Below, in pieces: positions 8,244 to 16,636 of a DNA stretch of 64,000 bases (position 1 is the stretch's first letter; every line of letters begins with the position of its first letter). The DNA lies in NCBI GenBank assembly GCA_000471925.1, contig CP006667.1:2480001-2544000 (forward strand). Reading direction: 5' to 3'. The notes under the pieces are model-generated. The model was not told the DNA's origin. It did no database searches and saw only the letters and a list, made by a program, of their open reading frames with translations. A program made the position numbers and the translations under genes. This DNA is from Ralstonia pickettii DTP0602. Its GTDB lineage: Bacteria; Pseudomonadota; Gammaproteobacteria; Burkholderiales; Burkholderiaceae.

Positions 8244-9371
8244 ATGAACTCATTTGAACGCGAACGACGCGAGTTGCACCGGACCCTGACCGGTCCGGGC
8301 GATCGCCCGGAAGGCGCAGCAGTATGGACGCGCCGCACTTTCCTGCACCAGGCGCTGCTCAAAGGCGTGGCAGGTGCCGCCGCATGCGGGTTCTTCCCGC
8401 TGCTGAACACGCTTGACGTGGCCTACGGGCAGACCGGCCAGAGCTTCCGCTTCGCCTGGGTCTCCGACACGCACCTCTACCCCAGGGAGCTCAACTCCCG
8501 CTTCGTGGAAAAGACGGTGCGCGCCTTCAAGGAAGTGCAGGCGATGAACCCGCCGGCCGACTTCATGATCTTCGGCGGCGACCTGGCGCAGCTGGGCGAC
8601 CCCGTCGAACTGCAGCTCGGCGCCGAACTGCTGAAGGAAGTGAAGATCCGCAAGGTCTTCATCCCGGGCGAGCACGACTGGTACCTCGACATGGGCTCGA
8701 CCTGGAACAAGACCTTCGGCAACACGCCCTGGACCTTCGACCACAAAGGCGTGCGCGTGATCGGCCTGAACACGGTCACCGGCGCGCCGGACTTCTGGAC
8801 CGCACGCAAGATGACGCCGAAAGAGCGCATGGGCCATATGGCCACGCTCGACGGCACGCTGGGCGGCGCATGGTCGGTGATCGGCGAAAAGCAGTTGCGC
8901 TGGCTCAATTCCACGCTGTCCAGCTGGCCGAAGAGCAGCCCCGTCATCCTGTTCACGCATACGCCCCTTTACGAGTACTACCCGCCGTGGAACTTCTGGA
9001 TCCGCGACTGGCGCGAGGCGCACGAAATCCTCAAGCCCTACGCCAACGTCACCAATGTCCACGGCCATACGCACCAGGTGCTCTACAACGAGATCGGCAA
9101 GGTACGCTCGATCGGCATGCTGGCCACGTCGTGGCCATGGCCCTACGCGCCGGAAGGCGTGCCACTGCTGACCAAGCCGATGATTCGTGCCGATCCGGGC
9201 GATCACTTCGACGGCGTGGGCTGGAGCATCCTGACCATGACCCCGCAGGGACGGGTGGAGAACGAGTACAAGATGTGGCGCAAGACGGTCTTCGCCGATC
9301 AGCCGGCGGATTCCGGCACTGATGACAACCGCAACCAGGTCCTCAGCCCGCGCATCGCCGACCGGATCTAG
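8244..9371 (+). CDS. Tat-exported calcineurin-like metallophosphoesterase
   Basis: The ATG at 8244, 9 bases after GGAGG, gives 375 residues. A twin-arginine signal lies at residues 29-60 (TRRTFL followed by a hydrophobic Ala/Gly stretch). Metallophosphoesterase motifs follow in order: Asp75-x-His77 (SDTHLY), Gly112-Asp113 (GGDLAQ), GEHD at 142-145, then THTPL and the C-terminal GHTH. The third motif is normally GNHD/E, so Glu143 replaces the usual metal-binding Asn. Tat export suggests it folds with metals before reaching the periplasm. It sits between a cupredoxin and cytochrome genes on the same strand, so a role in the oxidase system is likely, but its substrate is unknown. Confidence 0.8.
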   Translation: MNSFERERRELHRTLTGPGDRPEGAAVWTRRTFLHQALLKGVAGAAACGFFPLLNTLDVAYGQTGQSFRFAWVSDTHLYPRELNSRFVEKTVRAFKEVQAMNPPADFMIFGGDLAQLGDPVELQLGAELLKEVKIRKVFIPGEHDWYLDMGSTWNKTFGNTPWTFDHKGVRVIGLNTVTGAPDFWTARKMTPKERMGHMATLDGTLGGAWSVIGEKQLRWLNSTLSSWPKSSPVILFTHTPLYEYYPPWNFWIRDWREAHEILKPYANVTNVHGHTHQVLYNEIGKVRSIGMLATSWPWPYAPEGVPLLTKPMIRADPGDHFDGVGWSILTMTPQGRVENEYKMWRKTVFADQPADSGTDDNRNQVLSPRIADRI

Positions 9372-9415
9372 ACCGGCCAGCACCCCAGATCCGGCGCAGC
9401 AATGCGTGAGGAGAC

Positions 9416-9877
9416 ATGATGAAAAAAGACAAATGGCATGCCCGGGCCCTGACAGCGGGCGTGGCCGCGTTGCTGCTGCTCGGCTACGACAGCGACCGGC
9501 CGATGGCACACAAGGAACCCCACACGGCGGAACAGTTGAAAGCGTTTGAAGACGTTTTCATGGAACAGGTGAAGGTTGGCGACCTGCTGTTCCACGGCGA
9601 CCCCGGTGCGCAGAAGCAGCTGAACGTCAAACTCTCGAACACCGGAGTGGCCTGCGCCATGTGCCACCCGTATGCGTCCGACAACCACCCGCATGAGTTT
9701 CCCAAGTTCCAGGAGCAGATGAACGAGTTCGCCACGCTGCGCGACATGATCAACTGGTGCATCGAGAAGCCCAACGAGGGGGAGAAGATCGACCCCAACG
9801 GGCCGGCCATGAAAGCGCTCGAGGCCTACATCTACTACTCGAACCGCAACAGCAAGCTCGACCCTGGCAGGCACTGA
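9416..9877 (+). CDS. Periplasmic mono-haem cytochrome c
   Basis: This 153-residue protein has a cleavable or anchoring N-terminal hydrophobic segment (residues 9-23) and one haem-attachment motif, CAMCH, at residues 80-84. Met57-like and later Met residues could act as the sixth ligand, but the ligand is not obvious. A second ATG three bases downstream (residue 2) is an equally good start. It lies 44 bases after the metallophosphoesterase and 40 bases before the oxidase subunit I gene. This suggests it is the dedicated electron donor, or a loosely bound subunit, of that oxidase. No close match to a classical class I cytochrome c is visible. Confidence 0.75.
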   Translation: MMKKDKWHARALTAGVAALLLLGYDSDRPMAHKEPHTAEQLKAFEDVFMEQVKVGDLLFHGDPGAQKQLNVKLSNTGVACAMCHPYASDNHPHEFPKFQEQMNEFATLRDMINWCIEKPNEGEKIDPNGPAMKALEAYIYYSNRNSKLDPGRH

Positions 9878-9917
9878 GCCGCTGGCCGGCTGACGGGAAC
9901 AAAGGGAGCACAAGAAT

Positions 9918-11348
9918 ATGGCCGCCGCCCGCGCGACATCGGACCCATCCGAAGCATTTCCCGACCTGGATTCGCTGATCGACCGCGGGCTTATTCTCAA
10001 GTGGCTCTACTGGGGATTGTTCTGGCTGATGTTCACGCCCAGCATCGGCGTGACCATCTCCAGCCTGTTCAACTTCCCCGACTACCTGGGGACCTCGCAA
10101 TACCTGACCTTCGGCCGCTTGCGGCCGATGCATGTCAACGGCGTGATCTTCGGCGCCTTCTCCACGCTGTTCATCGGCCTGTGCTACTACCTGCTGCCAC
10201 GCCTGTGCGGCGTGCCGGTCTGGAAAGGCCGGTGGGGACACTGGCTGGTATGGGTGTGGAACCTGGGCCTGGTTGCAGGCATGGCGTCGCTGATGCTCGG
10301 CTACAACCAGGGCCTGGAAGCCGGCGAATTCCCGCTGCCGATCGACGCCATCATCTTCTTCGTGGTGACGGTCACCACCGTGCAGTTCCTGATGACCATC
10401 GCGCACCGGCGCGAGCCGCAGCTCTATGTGGCGGTGTGGTACCTGATCGGCGCCTTTGTCTGGACCGTGATGAACCTGGTGCTGGGCAGCTTTATCCTGC
10501 CCTACACCATCACCGGCATCAACAGCGCCGCCTTCCACGGCCTGTTCATCCACTACATCGTGGGGCTGTGGATCACGCCTGCCGGCTACGTGCTGATCTA
10601 CTACTTCCTGCCGGCGAGCGTGCAGAACCCGGTCTACAGCCACAAGCTGTCGCTGGTGGGGTTCTGGTCGCTGGCGCTCTTCTATCCCTTCGTCGGCATC
10701 CACCACTATCTGTACAGCCCCATCGCCGACTGGGCCGAGACGCTGGCGATCATCACCTCGATGCTGCTGATCGTGCCGGTCTGGACGGTATTGCAGAATT
10801 TCTTCGGCACCATGATGGGCCGCTGGCACACCTTCACCCAGAACCTGACCGCTAAATTCCTGATCATGGGTTCGCTGATGTACCTGGCGGGGTGCTTCCA
10901 GGGCTCGACCGAGGCCCTGCGCGCGATCCAGCAGCCAACGCATTTCAGCGATTTCGTCATCTCGCACTCGCACCTGACGGTGTTCGGCACCTTCGTGGTG
11001 TGGGCCATCGGCGGCACGGTCTATGTGATACCCAGGCTGGTGGCGCGGCCGCTGTGGTCGCCGCGGCTCGGCAACTGGTCGTTCTGGCTGATCACCTTTG
11101 GCATCACCCTGATGGGACTGGACCTGACCATGGCCGGCCTGCAGCAGGGCTACATGCTGATGGCGGGCGTGGAATGGGTGGACTCGCTGGTGGCGATCCG
11201 GCCCTACTGGCTGGTGCGCACGACAGCCGGCATCTCGATGGACATCGGCATGTCGCTGCTGGTCTACAACCTGATGCGCACCGTGATGTCGGCCGAGCCC
11301 GCCACGGCACCGAGCGCCACGGGCGTCGTACGCGGAGCGTCCACATGA
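9918..11348 (+). CDS. ccoN: cbb3-type (C-family) haem-copper oxidase subunit I
   Basis: This 476-residue polytopic protein has about 12 membrane segments. Key residues are intact: His72 (RPMHVNG) for the low-spin haem, His212 (FIHYIVG) and the pair His262-His263 (GIHHYLY) as copper ligands, and His350/His352 (SHSHLTVFG) for the haems. Tyr256 lies exactly 44 residues after His212, the spacing of the cross-linked His-Tyr pair in characterised cbb3 oxidases. This argues for oxygen reduction rather than NorB-type nitric oxide reduction. The canonical AGPHH motif is changed to VGIHH and the protein is clearly divergent. Its stop overlaps the next start by four bases (ATGA). Confidence 0.9.
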   Translation: MAAARATSDPSEAFPDLDSLIDRGLILKWLYWGLFWLMFTPSIGVTISSLFNFPDYLGTSQYLTFGRLRPMHVNGVIFGAFSTLFIGLCYYLLPRLCGVPVWKGRWGHWLVWVWNLGLVAGMASLMLGYNQGLEAGEFPLPIDAIIFFVVTVTTVQFLMTIAHRREPQLYVAVWYLIGAFVWTVMNLVLGSFILPYTITGINSAAFHGLFIHYIVGLWITPAGYVLIYYFLPASVQNPVYSHKLSLVGFWSLALFYPFVGIHHYLYSPIADWAETLAIITSMLLIVPVWTVLQNFFGTMMGRWHTFTQNLTAKFLIMGSLMYLAGCFQGSTEALRAIQQPTHFSDFVISHSHLTVFGTFVVWAIGGTVYVIPRLVARPLWSPRLGNWSFWLITFGITLMGLDLTMAGLQQGYMLMAGVEWVDSLVAIRPYWLVRTTAGISMDIGMSLLVYNLMRTVMSAEPATAPSATGVVRGAST

Positions 11349-13060
11349 CCCCGCGCCGCCCCGATGGCCGCTATGGCCTGCGTTTCTATGCGCTGATCGC
11401 CGGGTTCGGCTGCATCTCGCTGGCCGCCTTCGTGCAGGGCGTGCTGCCGATGCTGGAGCCGCAGTCGCGCACCGACAAGGTCACCCAGGTGGTGCGCACC
11501 GACCTGGGCGAACTCAAGTGGATGGAAGCGCGCGCCACCGACTACACGCCGCTGCAGCTGCGGGGCCGCGAAGTCTATACGCGCGAAGGCTGCTGGTACT
11601 GCCACTCGCAGTTCGTGCGCCCGGTCACCGGCGAGACCCGGCGCTGGGGCCCGGTCGCCCAGGCCGGCGAATACGCGTTCGACCTGCCGCACCTGTTCTC
11701 GACGCGGCGCATCGGCCCGGATCTCTCGCGCGTCGGCCTGAAGTTCAGCGATGCCTGGCACCTGGCACATTTCTGGGATCCGCGCATGTTGTCGCCCGAC
11801 TCGATCATGCCGCGCTTCTCCGCGCTGTTTTCCGAGCCGCGCACCGCAAGGCTGGTGACCGACCAGCAAGGCCGCCGCACCATCGAGAACACGCCCGAGA
11901 CCCGGCAGCTGTTCGATTTCGGCAGCAGCCAGACCATCACGCTGACGCCCAACCAGGCTGGCCTGCTCTACGTCCCGGAGCGCGGGAAGTACCCCGTGAT
12001 CCTGACCCCCAACAAGGAATTCGCAGGCGAGACGGTGATCCTGATCGCCGACACGGAAGACCTGCGCGCGCTGGTGGCCTACCTGCAGAAGCTCGGCACC
12101 AACCGCGGCAAGTGGCGCGACCGCTTCGAACCGCAGCAGATGGAGGCCTCGCAGACGAGCATCCCGCGTTCGGAAGAATGGATCGCGCACGGCAAGAACG
12201 TGTATGAACGTCGCTGCCTTGGCTGCCATGGGGTCAAGGGCGACGGCAACGGGCCGGCCGCCGCGTTCATGCAGACGGACCGCCCACGCAACTTCACACT
12301 GGGCGTATTCAAGTTCCGGCTCACGCCGTCGGGCTCCATGCCGGACGACGGCGACCTGCTGCGCACCATCACCCGCGGCGTGCGCGGCACGGCGATGCCG
12401 AGCTGGCACGAACTGCCGGAAAAAGACCGGCTGGCCGTGATCCAGTACATCAAGTACGTGCTGGCGGCCGACCGCAGCAATCCCGACAAGCCCTATTTCT
12501 ACTTCGTTGAAGAACCGCCGCTCGCGCCGATCTTTATCGGCGTGCCGCCCAAGCCCTCGGCCGAGCTCATCCAGCGCGGCAAGCGGGCCTGGGACAGCGC
12601 CAAATGCTGGGAATGCCACGGGCGCACCGGCAAGGGCGACGGCGAAAAAGCGGCCGGACTCGAGGACGATTTCGGCTTCCCGATCCCGCCGGCCAACCTG
12701 ACCACCGGGCAGTTCAAGTCCGGGGCATCGGTGAAGGACATCTTCCGCACCGTGAGCACGGGGCTGTCCGGCACGCCGATGCCGTCGTTCAGCGACACGG
12801 TATCCGAGGACGACCGCTGGGCGCTGGCCTACTTCGTCCTGTCCCTGTCTGCCTACACCGATCCGCTGACCGGCCAGCCGCTGCCGATTCCGCCCGAGCA
12901 GAAAGCCGCGCTGAACGACCCCGACCTGCGCGCCGACGAATCGCGCCAGGCCTATCGTCCCCCGGGGGCCGACCAGCCGGGCCAGCCCGGCCAGCCAAGC
13001 ACCTATGCCGGCGAGGCGTGGGCCAGGCGGCACGGTTTCGCATTTGCTGACGAGCGCTAG
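11345..13060 (+). CDS. Fused CcoO-CcoP-like tri-haem cytochrome c oxidase subunit
   Basis: The ATG overlapping the subunit I stop gives 571 residues. An N-terminal membrane anchor lies at residues 13-36. Residues 60-165 match CcoO: CWYCH at 83-87, the RRIGPDLSRVG segment and the ligand-bearing SIMP with Met155. Two further cytochrome c domains follow: CLGCH at 291-295 with Met351 (TAMP), and CWECH at 421-425 with Met479 (TPMP). In standard cbb3 oxidases CcoO (one haem) and CcoP (two haems) are separate membrane proteins. Here one chain with one anchor carries all three haems. About 85 residues between the first and second domains (168-250) match neither standard subunit. The Pro/Gln-rich tail is probably flexible. 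Confidence 0.9.
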   Translation: MTPRRPDGRYGLRFYALIAGFGCISLAAFVQGVLPMLEPQSRTDKVTQVVRTDLGELKWMEARATDYTPLQLRGREVYTREGCWYCHSQFVRPVTGETRRWGPVAQAGEYAFDLPHLFSTRRIGPDLSRVGLKFSDAWHLAHFWDPRMLSPDSIMPRFSALFSEPRTARLVTDQQGRRTIENTPETRQLFDFGSSQTITLTPNQAGLLYVPERGKYPVILTPNKEFAGETVILIADTEDLRALVAYLQKLGTNRGKWRDRFEPQQMEASQTSIPRSEEWIAHGKNVYERRCLGCHGVKGDGNGPAAAFMQTDRPRNFTLGVFKFRLTPSGSMPDDGDLLRTITRGVRGTAMPSWHELPEKDRLAVIQYIKYVLAADRSNPDKPYFYFVEEPPLAPIFIGVPPKPSAELIQRGKRAWDSAKCWECHGRTGKGDGEKAAGLEDDFGFPIPPANLTTGQFKSGASVKDIFRTVSTGLSGTPMPSFSDTVSEDDRWALAYFVLSLSAYTDPLTGQPLPIPPEQKAALNDPDLRADESRQAYRPPGADQPGQPGQPSTYAGEAWARRHGFAFADER

Positions 13061-13077
13061 CCGGAGAGGGATCGATC

Positions 13078-13254
13078 ATGGCTGAACTCACCTTTCTGCA
13101 ATTCGTGGTGGCCTTCTTCATGAGCCTGGGCGCGGTCTGCGTGTTTATCTGGGCCGTGCTGTCGGGCCTGTTCGAAGACGTCGAGGCCATCAAGTACAAG
13201 GCCTACCGGGCCGAAGTCAACGATGAAGACGCGGAGGCATCCGGCCATGACTGA
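13078..13254 (+). CDS. ccoS: CcoS-like cbb3 oxidase assembly protein
   Basis: This 58-residue protein has one membrane helix (residues 7-27) followed by FIWAVLSGLFEDVEAIKYK. This resembles the conserved FWAV-SGQ-(F/Y)-D-D-L-E segment of CcoS. CcoS is needed for cofactor insertion during cbb3 oxidase maturation. GGAGAG precedes the ATG by about 10 bases. The stop overlaps the next gene by eight bases. A structural role as a small oxidase subunit is the main alternative. Confidence 0.7.
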   Translation: MAELTFLQFVVAFFMSLGAVCVFIWAVLSGLFEDVEAIKYKAYRAEVNDEDAEASGHD

Positions 13255-13456
13255 CGAACGCGACAGCGCCCCCGCCGGGCAGGAGCCTCCCCACCACCAG
13301 CAGACCGAAGACTACGGCGGCGGCCATATCAAGGCGCGCCATGGCCGCATCAACGCCTGGCTGCTGGTGGTCTACCTGGTGCTGTTCGTGTGGGCGCTGT
13401 ATTACGGCTACGCCTACTGGGGCGGGCTCGGGCCGGGCCTGGACCTGACGCGCTAA
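13247..13456 (+). CDS. Small single-helix protein resembling the CcoP N-terminal anchor
   Basis: The ATG at 13247 lies inside the end of ccoS and starts a 69-residue protein. It has a soluble Gln/His/Gly-rich N-terminus, an RINAWLL start of helix, one membrane segment (about residues 37-57) and an aromatic end (YAYWGGLGPGLD). The position and the WLLVVYLVLFVWALYY pattern resemble the N-terminal membrane domain of CcoP (FixP_N). That domain is missing from the fused cytochrome subunit upstream. I infer a split arrangement in which this peptide supplies the CcoP anchor. Confidence 0.65.
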   Translation: MTDERDSAPAGQEPPHHQQTEDYGGGHIKARHGRINAWLLVVYLVLFVWALYYGYAYWGGLGPGLDLTR

Positions 13457-13489
13457 CCCAAGAGTCCGCTACACCGACCGGAGCTCACC

Positions 13490-13585
13490 ATGGTACCGAG
13501 ACTGCTGCTGGCGCTGGCCCTGCTGAACCTGGCCTTCCTGTTCGGCGAACTTGCGCTGAACGTGCTCGGCTTGCAACTGTTATAA
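13490..13585 (+). CDS. 31-residue single-helix membrane peptide
   Basis: ATG at 13490 to TAA at 13585 encodes MVPRLLLALALLNLAFLFGE and 11 further residues, almost entirely one hydrophobic helix. A GGAG lies 7 bases upstream. It sits between two other small genes of the oxidase locus with a similar layout. Tiny one-helix subunits (CcoQ, CydX type) are known in terminal oxidases, and this may be one. No family is recognised from sequence. Confidence 0.5.
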   Translation: MVPRLLLALALLNLAFLFGELALNVLGLQLL

Positions 13586-13597
13586 GCGGAGCCCGTC

Positions 13598-13690
13598 ATG
13601 ACCCTTGCCGAATCGATCGCCTTCTGGATCTTCGTCATCATGACGGTTGGCTTCTTTGCCTGGGTGGCCTATCTGGCAGCGCGCAAATAG
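13598..13690 (+). CDS. 30-residue single-helix membrane peptide
   Basis: ATG at 13598 to TAG at 13690 encodes 30 residues beginning MTLAESIAFWIFVIMTVG and ending LAARK, one membrane helix with a basic C-terminus (positive-inside rule puts the C-terminus in the cytoplasm). GCGGAG precedes it by 8 bases. The next gene starts 11 bases later behind its own GGAGG. The layout resembles CcoQ, a small cbb3 subunit, but the match is too short to claim. Confidence 0.5.
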   Translation: MTLAESIAFWIFVIMTVGFFAWVAYLAARK

Positions 13691-13700
13691 CGGAGGCGCG

Positions 13701-14456
13701 ATGAGCGATCTGTGGCTGGTGTTCCTGGCAGGCACCGCCGGCAGCATGCACTGCGTCGGCATGTGCGGTGGCTTTGCCTGTGGCCTGGGCCCCGCGCCCG
13801 GCGGACGCCTTGCCTCCTTGCTGCGGCACCTGAGCTACAACCTCGGCCGGATCGGCAGCTATGCCTTCCTCGGCACGCTGGCTGGCTATCTCGGCATGCT
13901 GCTGGTCGGCCATGCGGGTGAAGGCAGCGCGGCCAGCATGGTGCAGCGCGGACTGGCCATCCTGTCCGGGCTGCTGATGCTGCTGATCGGGCTGAACCTG
14001 GCCGGGCTCCTCGGCCGTGGCGGCCATGCGCTGGGCGGCGCGGGCGCGCAGTGGCTGGCGCAATCGCTGCGCACCTTGCTGCGCCAGCCCGGACCTGGCG
14101 CGCCGCTGGCATTTGGCGTGCTGAACGGCTTCCTCCCCTGCCCCCTGGTCTATGCCTTCGCCGCGCAGGCGGCCGCCAGCGGCACCGCGCTGGGCGGCCT
14201 GCAGATCATGGTCGCGTTCGGGCTCGGCACCTTGCCGACCATGCTGGCGATGGGCGGCCTCGGGCTCTGGTGGCGGGCGCGCCATCGGCCTGCCGGCATC
14301 CCGGTGCAGCCCGTCGTGGCCAGCTTCCTGCATGCGCCAGCGGCACGCCTGGGCTGGCGCATGCAGGGCGTGCGCGCCGCCGGCGCGTTCATCGTCCTGC
14401 TCGGACTGATCACGCTCGCGCGCGGCGTGGTGCCGATGAGCGCCCACCTGCATTAG
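13701..14456 (+). CDS. TauE/SafE (DsbD_2-like) membrane protein of the oxidase maturation cluster
   Basis: The ATG at 13701 follows GGAGG by 6 bases. The 251-residue protein has about six membrane segments and the motif HCVGMCGGF at residues 14-22, typical of the sulfite exporter TauE/SafE-like family found next to ccoGHIS genes. These proteins are thought to act in copper delivery to cbb3 oxidases, probably with CcoI. The paired NGFLPCPLVY segment near residue 140 repeats the Pro-Cys feature in the second half, consistent with a pseudo-duplicated DsbD-like fold. An upstream in-frame start would run into the previous gene. Confidence 0.8.
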   Translation: MSDLWLVFLAGTAGSMHCVGMCGGFACGLGPAPGGRLASLLRHLSYNLGRIGSYAFLGTLAGYLGMLLVGHAGEGSAASMVQRGLAILSGLLMLLIGLNLAGLLGRGGHALGGAGAQWLAQSLRTLLRQPGPGAPLAFGVLNGFLPCPLVYAFAAQAAASGTALGGLQIMVAFGLGTLPTMLAMGGLGLWWRARHRPAGIPVQPVVASFLHAPAARLGWRMQGVRAAGAFIVLLGLITLARGVVPMSAHLH

Positions 14457-14467
14457 CCAGGCCTCCT

Positions 14468-16636
14468 ATGTCCACCGAAACCACGCACGCCTGCAGTCAC
14501 TGCCAGTTGCCGGTCGGACGGCTGGGCCAGCAGCGCGAACTCGACGGCGCAACGCACTGGTTCTGCTGCTATGGCTGCTGCCTGGCCTATCAGGTGCACC
14601 ATGGCGAGCACGAGGAACCGCAGGCTGCCGCCGCGCTGATCCGGCTCGGCGTCGGCGGGTTTCTCGCGATGAACGTCATGTTGTTCAGCTGGCTGCTCTA
14701 CGCCGATGCGTTTACCGGCGACGAAGCGTGGCTGCGTGGCCCGGTTCACTGGTTGCTGTGGGCGCTGGCGACGCCGCTGGTGCTGCTGCTCGGGCGGCCA
14801 TTTGCCGAGGGTGCGTGGCAGGCCGCGCGGCAGGGACGACTGTCCACCGACACCCTGGTCTGCATCGGCGTGCTCGCCGCCTACTGCTATTCGGGCTGGC
14901 AGGTGCTGCGCGGCTCGGACCTGGTCTATTTCGACACCGCCGCAATGGTGCTGCTGTTGTTTACGCTGGGCCGCCTGCTGGAAGCCCGGGTACGCGTGCG
15001 CACCGCACGCCGCCTCGCGCCGATGCTGGCGGCCGAGCGCGCAGAGGCGCGCGTGGTCGATGGCGGCACTGAAAACTGGCGCGCCGTCGTCGACATCCGG
15101 CCGGGCGAACTGGTGCGGATACTTCCCGGCGAACGCGTGCCAGTCGACGGCATCGTCGTGGATGGCCGCTCGGAGTGCGACGAAGCCGTCCTGACCGGGC
15201 AGAGCGAGCCGCAGTTCAAGCCGCCGGGCGCGCTGGTGCACGCCGGCAGCATCAACGGCAGCCGCCCGCTGCTGGTCCGTGCCACGGTGGCCGGCTCGCA
15301 GACCCGGTGGCAGCAGATCGGCCGGCAGGTGCGTGAAGCGCTGGCGCGCAAATCGCTGGCGGGCGACTCCGTCGACCGCATCATTGCCGTGTTCATCCCC
15401 GGCGTGCTGGCGCTGGCCGCGGCCAGCGCATGGTTCTGGGGCAGCCGGGCAGTCGCTCCGGCGCAGGCGGCGGATGCCGCGATGCTGGCCGGACTGGCCG
15501 TGCTGGTGGTGGCGTGCCCGTGCTCGCTGGGCCTGGCAGCACCGCTCACGCATGCATTGGCGATCGGACTGGCGGCACAACGCGGCATTCTCGTGCGCGG
15601 CGGCGACGTGCTGGAAAGGCTGGCACGGCTCAAGGGCATTGCCTTCGACAAGACCGGCACGCTGACGGCGGACACGCCACACCCCGTCGGCATGCAGACC
15701 GAAGGCGCCAGCCACGCTGAAGTCTTGCGCGTGGCGGCTGCACTGGCGCAGGCTTCGGACCATCCGGTAGCTCGCTCGATTGCCGCCATGGCGCGCGCTG
15801 CTGCAGCGTCCCCCTCAGCCTCCAACGAAGTCGAGGCCAATGCCGGCGAGGGCCTGTCCGGTCGATTCGACGGCATGGATTGCTCGCTGGGATCGCCCGC
15901 CTTTCTCGGCACGCTCGGGTGGCACGTGCCACCCGCCCTGCTCGCTACGGCGCCACTGGGATGCACGCTGGTACTGGTCGGCTGGGAGGGCCAGGCGCAC
16001 GGACTGATCGCGCTGCGCACGCTGCCGATGCCGCATGTTGGCGACGTGATCGCCGAGATGCAGCGCCAGGGCCTGCGCACGCTGCTGCTGAGCGGCGACA
16101 ATCCGCACGCGGTGGCGGCAATGGCCGGCGCGTTGAATATTGCTGCGTGGCAGGCCAGGCTGCTGCCGCAGGACAAGGTGCGTGCCCTGCGCGACTGGGC
16201 CGCCGGCACAGGGCCGGTCGCCATGGTCGGCGATGGCCTCAACGACGGCCCGGTGCTGGCGGCTGCCTCGGTCGGCATCGCGGTGGGCAATGCCTCCGAC
16301 CTGGCGCGCGAAAGCGCGGACGTCGTGCTGCCGCACTCGGGCCTGGCCAGCCTCCCGTGGCTGTTGCAGCAAGCCCGCCAGGTGCGCCGTACGGTCCGGA
16401 GCAATCTGGCCTGGGCCTTCGGCTACAACGCGATCGCGCTGGCGCTGGCCGCCAGCGGGCTGCTGCAACCAGTGCTTGCTGCGGTGCTGATGGCTGGTTC
16501 CAGTGTGCTCGTGGCGATGCGCTCGTGGCGCGCCAGCGCAACTGCCGATGCGAATGCAGAAACCGCCGAGAGCGCAGGCGCCACGGCACCGGGCCATCCT
16601 GCTGCACTGCGATCAGGCCAGGGAGTTTCACCATGA
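14468..16636 (+). CDS. ccoI: Copper-translocating P1B-type ATPase CcoI
   Basis: This 722-residue heavy-metal P-type ATPase has the membrane metal-site motif CPC at 350-352, the phosphorylated Asp394 in DKTGT, TGQSEP in the actuator domain, and GDGLNDGP in the P domain. The N-terminus is a Cys-rich metal-binding domain (CSHCQLP, then FCCYGCCLAY at residues 32-41) instead of the usual GMTCxxC HMA domain, a layout typical of CcoI/FixI. CcoI supplies copper for assembly of the CuB centre of cbb3 oxidases. The start is 11 bases after the TauE/SafE stop. The stop overlaps the next gene by four bases. Confidence 0.9.
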   Translation: MSTETTHACSHCQLPVGRLGQQRELDGATHWFCCYGCCLAYQVHHGEHEEPQAAAALIRLGVGGFLAMNVMLFSWLLYADAFTGDEAWLRGPVHWLLWALATPLVLLLGRPFAEGAWQAARQGRLSTDTLVCIGVLAAYCYSGWQVLRGSDLVYFDTAAMVLLLFTLGRLLEARVRVRTARRLAPMLAAERAEARVVDGGTENWRAVVDIRPGELVRILPGERVPVDGIVVDGRSECDEAVLTGQSEPQFKPPGALVHAGSINGSRPLLVRATVAGSQTRWQQIGRQVREALARKSLAGDSVDRIIAVFIPGVLALAAASAWFWGSRAVAPAQAADAAMLAGLAVLVVACPCSLGLAAPLTHALAIGLAAQRGILVRGGDVLERLARLKGIAFDKTGTLTADTPHPVGMQTEGASHAEVLRVAAALAQASDHPVARSIAAMARAAAASPSASNEVEANAGEGLSGRFDGMDCSLGSPAFLGTLGWHVPPALLATAPLGCTLVLVGWEGQAHGLIALRTLPMPHVGDVIAEMQRQGLRTLLLSGDNPHAVAAMAGALNIAAWQARLLPQDKVRALRDWAAGTGPVAMVGDGLNDGPVLAAASVGIAVGNASDLARESADVVLPHSGLASLPWLLQQARQVRRTVRSNLAWAFGYNAIALALAASGLLQPVLAAVLMAGSSVLVAMRSWRASATADANAETAESAGATAPGHPAALRSGQGVSP

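Noticed and set aside
9918..11348. Subunit I as a NorB nitric oxide reductase
   Set aside because: Tyr256 at the cross-link spacing from His212, and the CcoO/CcoS/CcoI neighbours, indicate an oxygen-reducing C-family oxidase.
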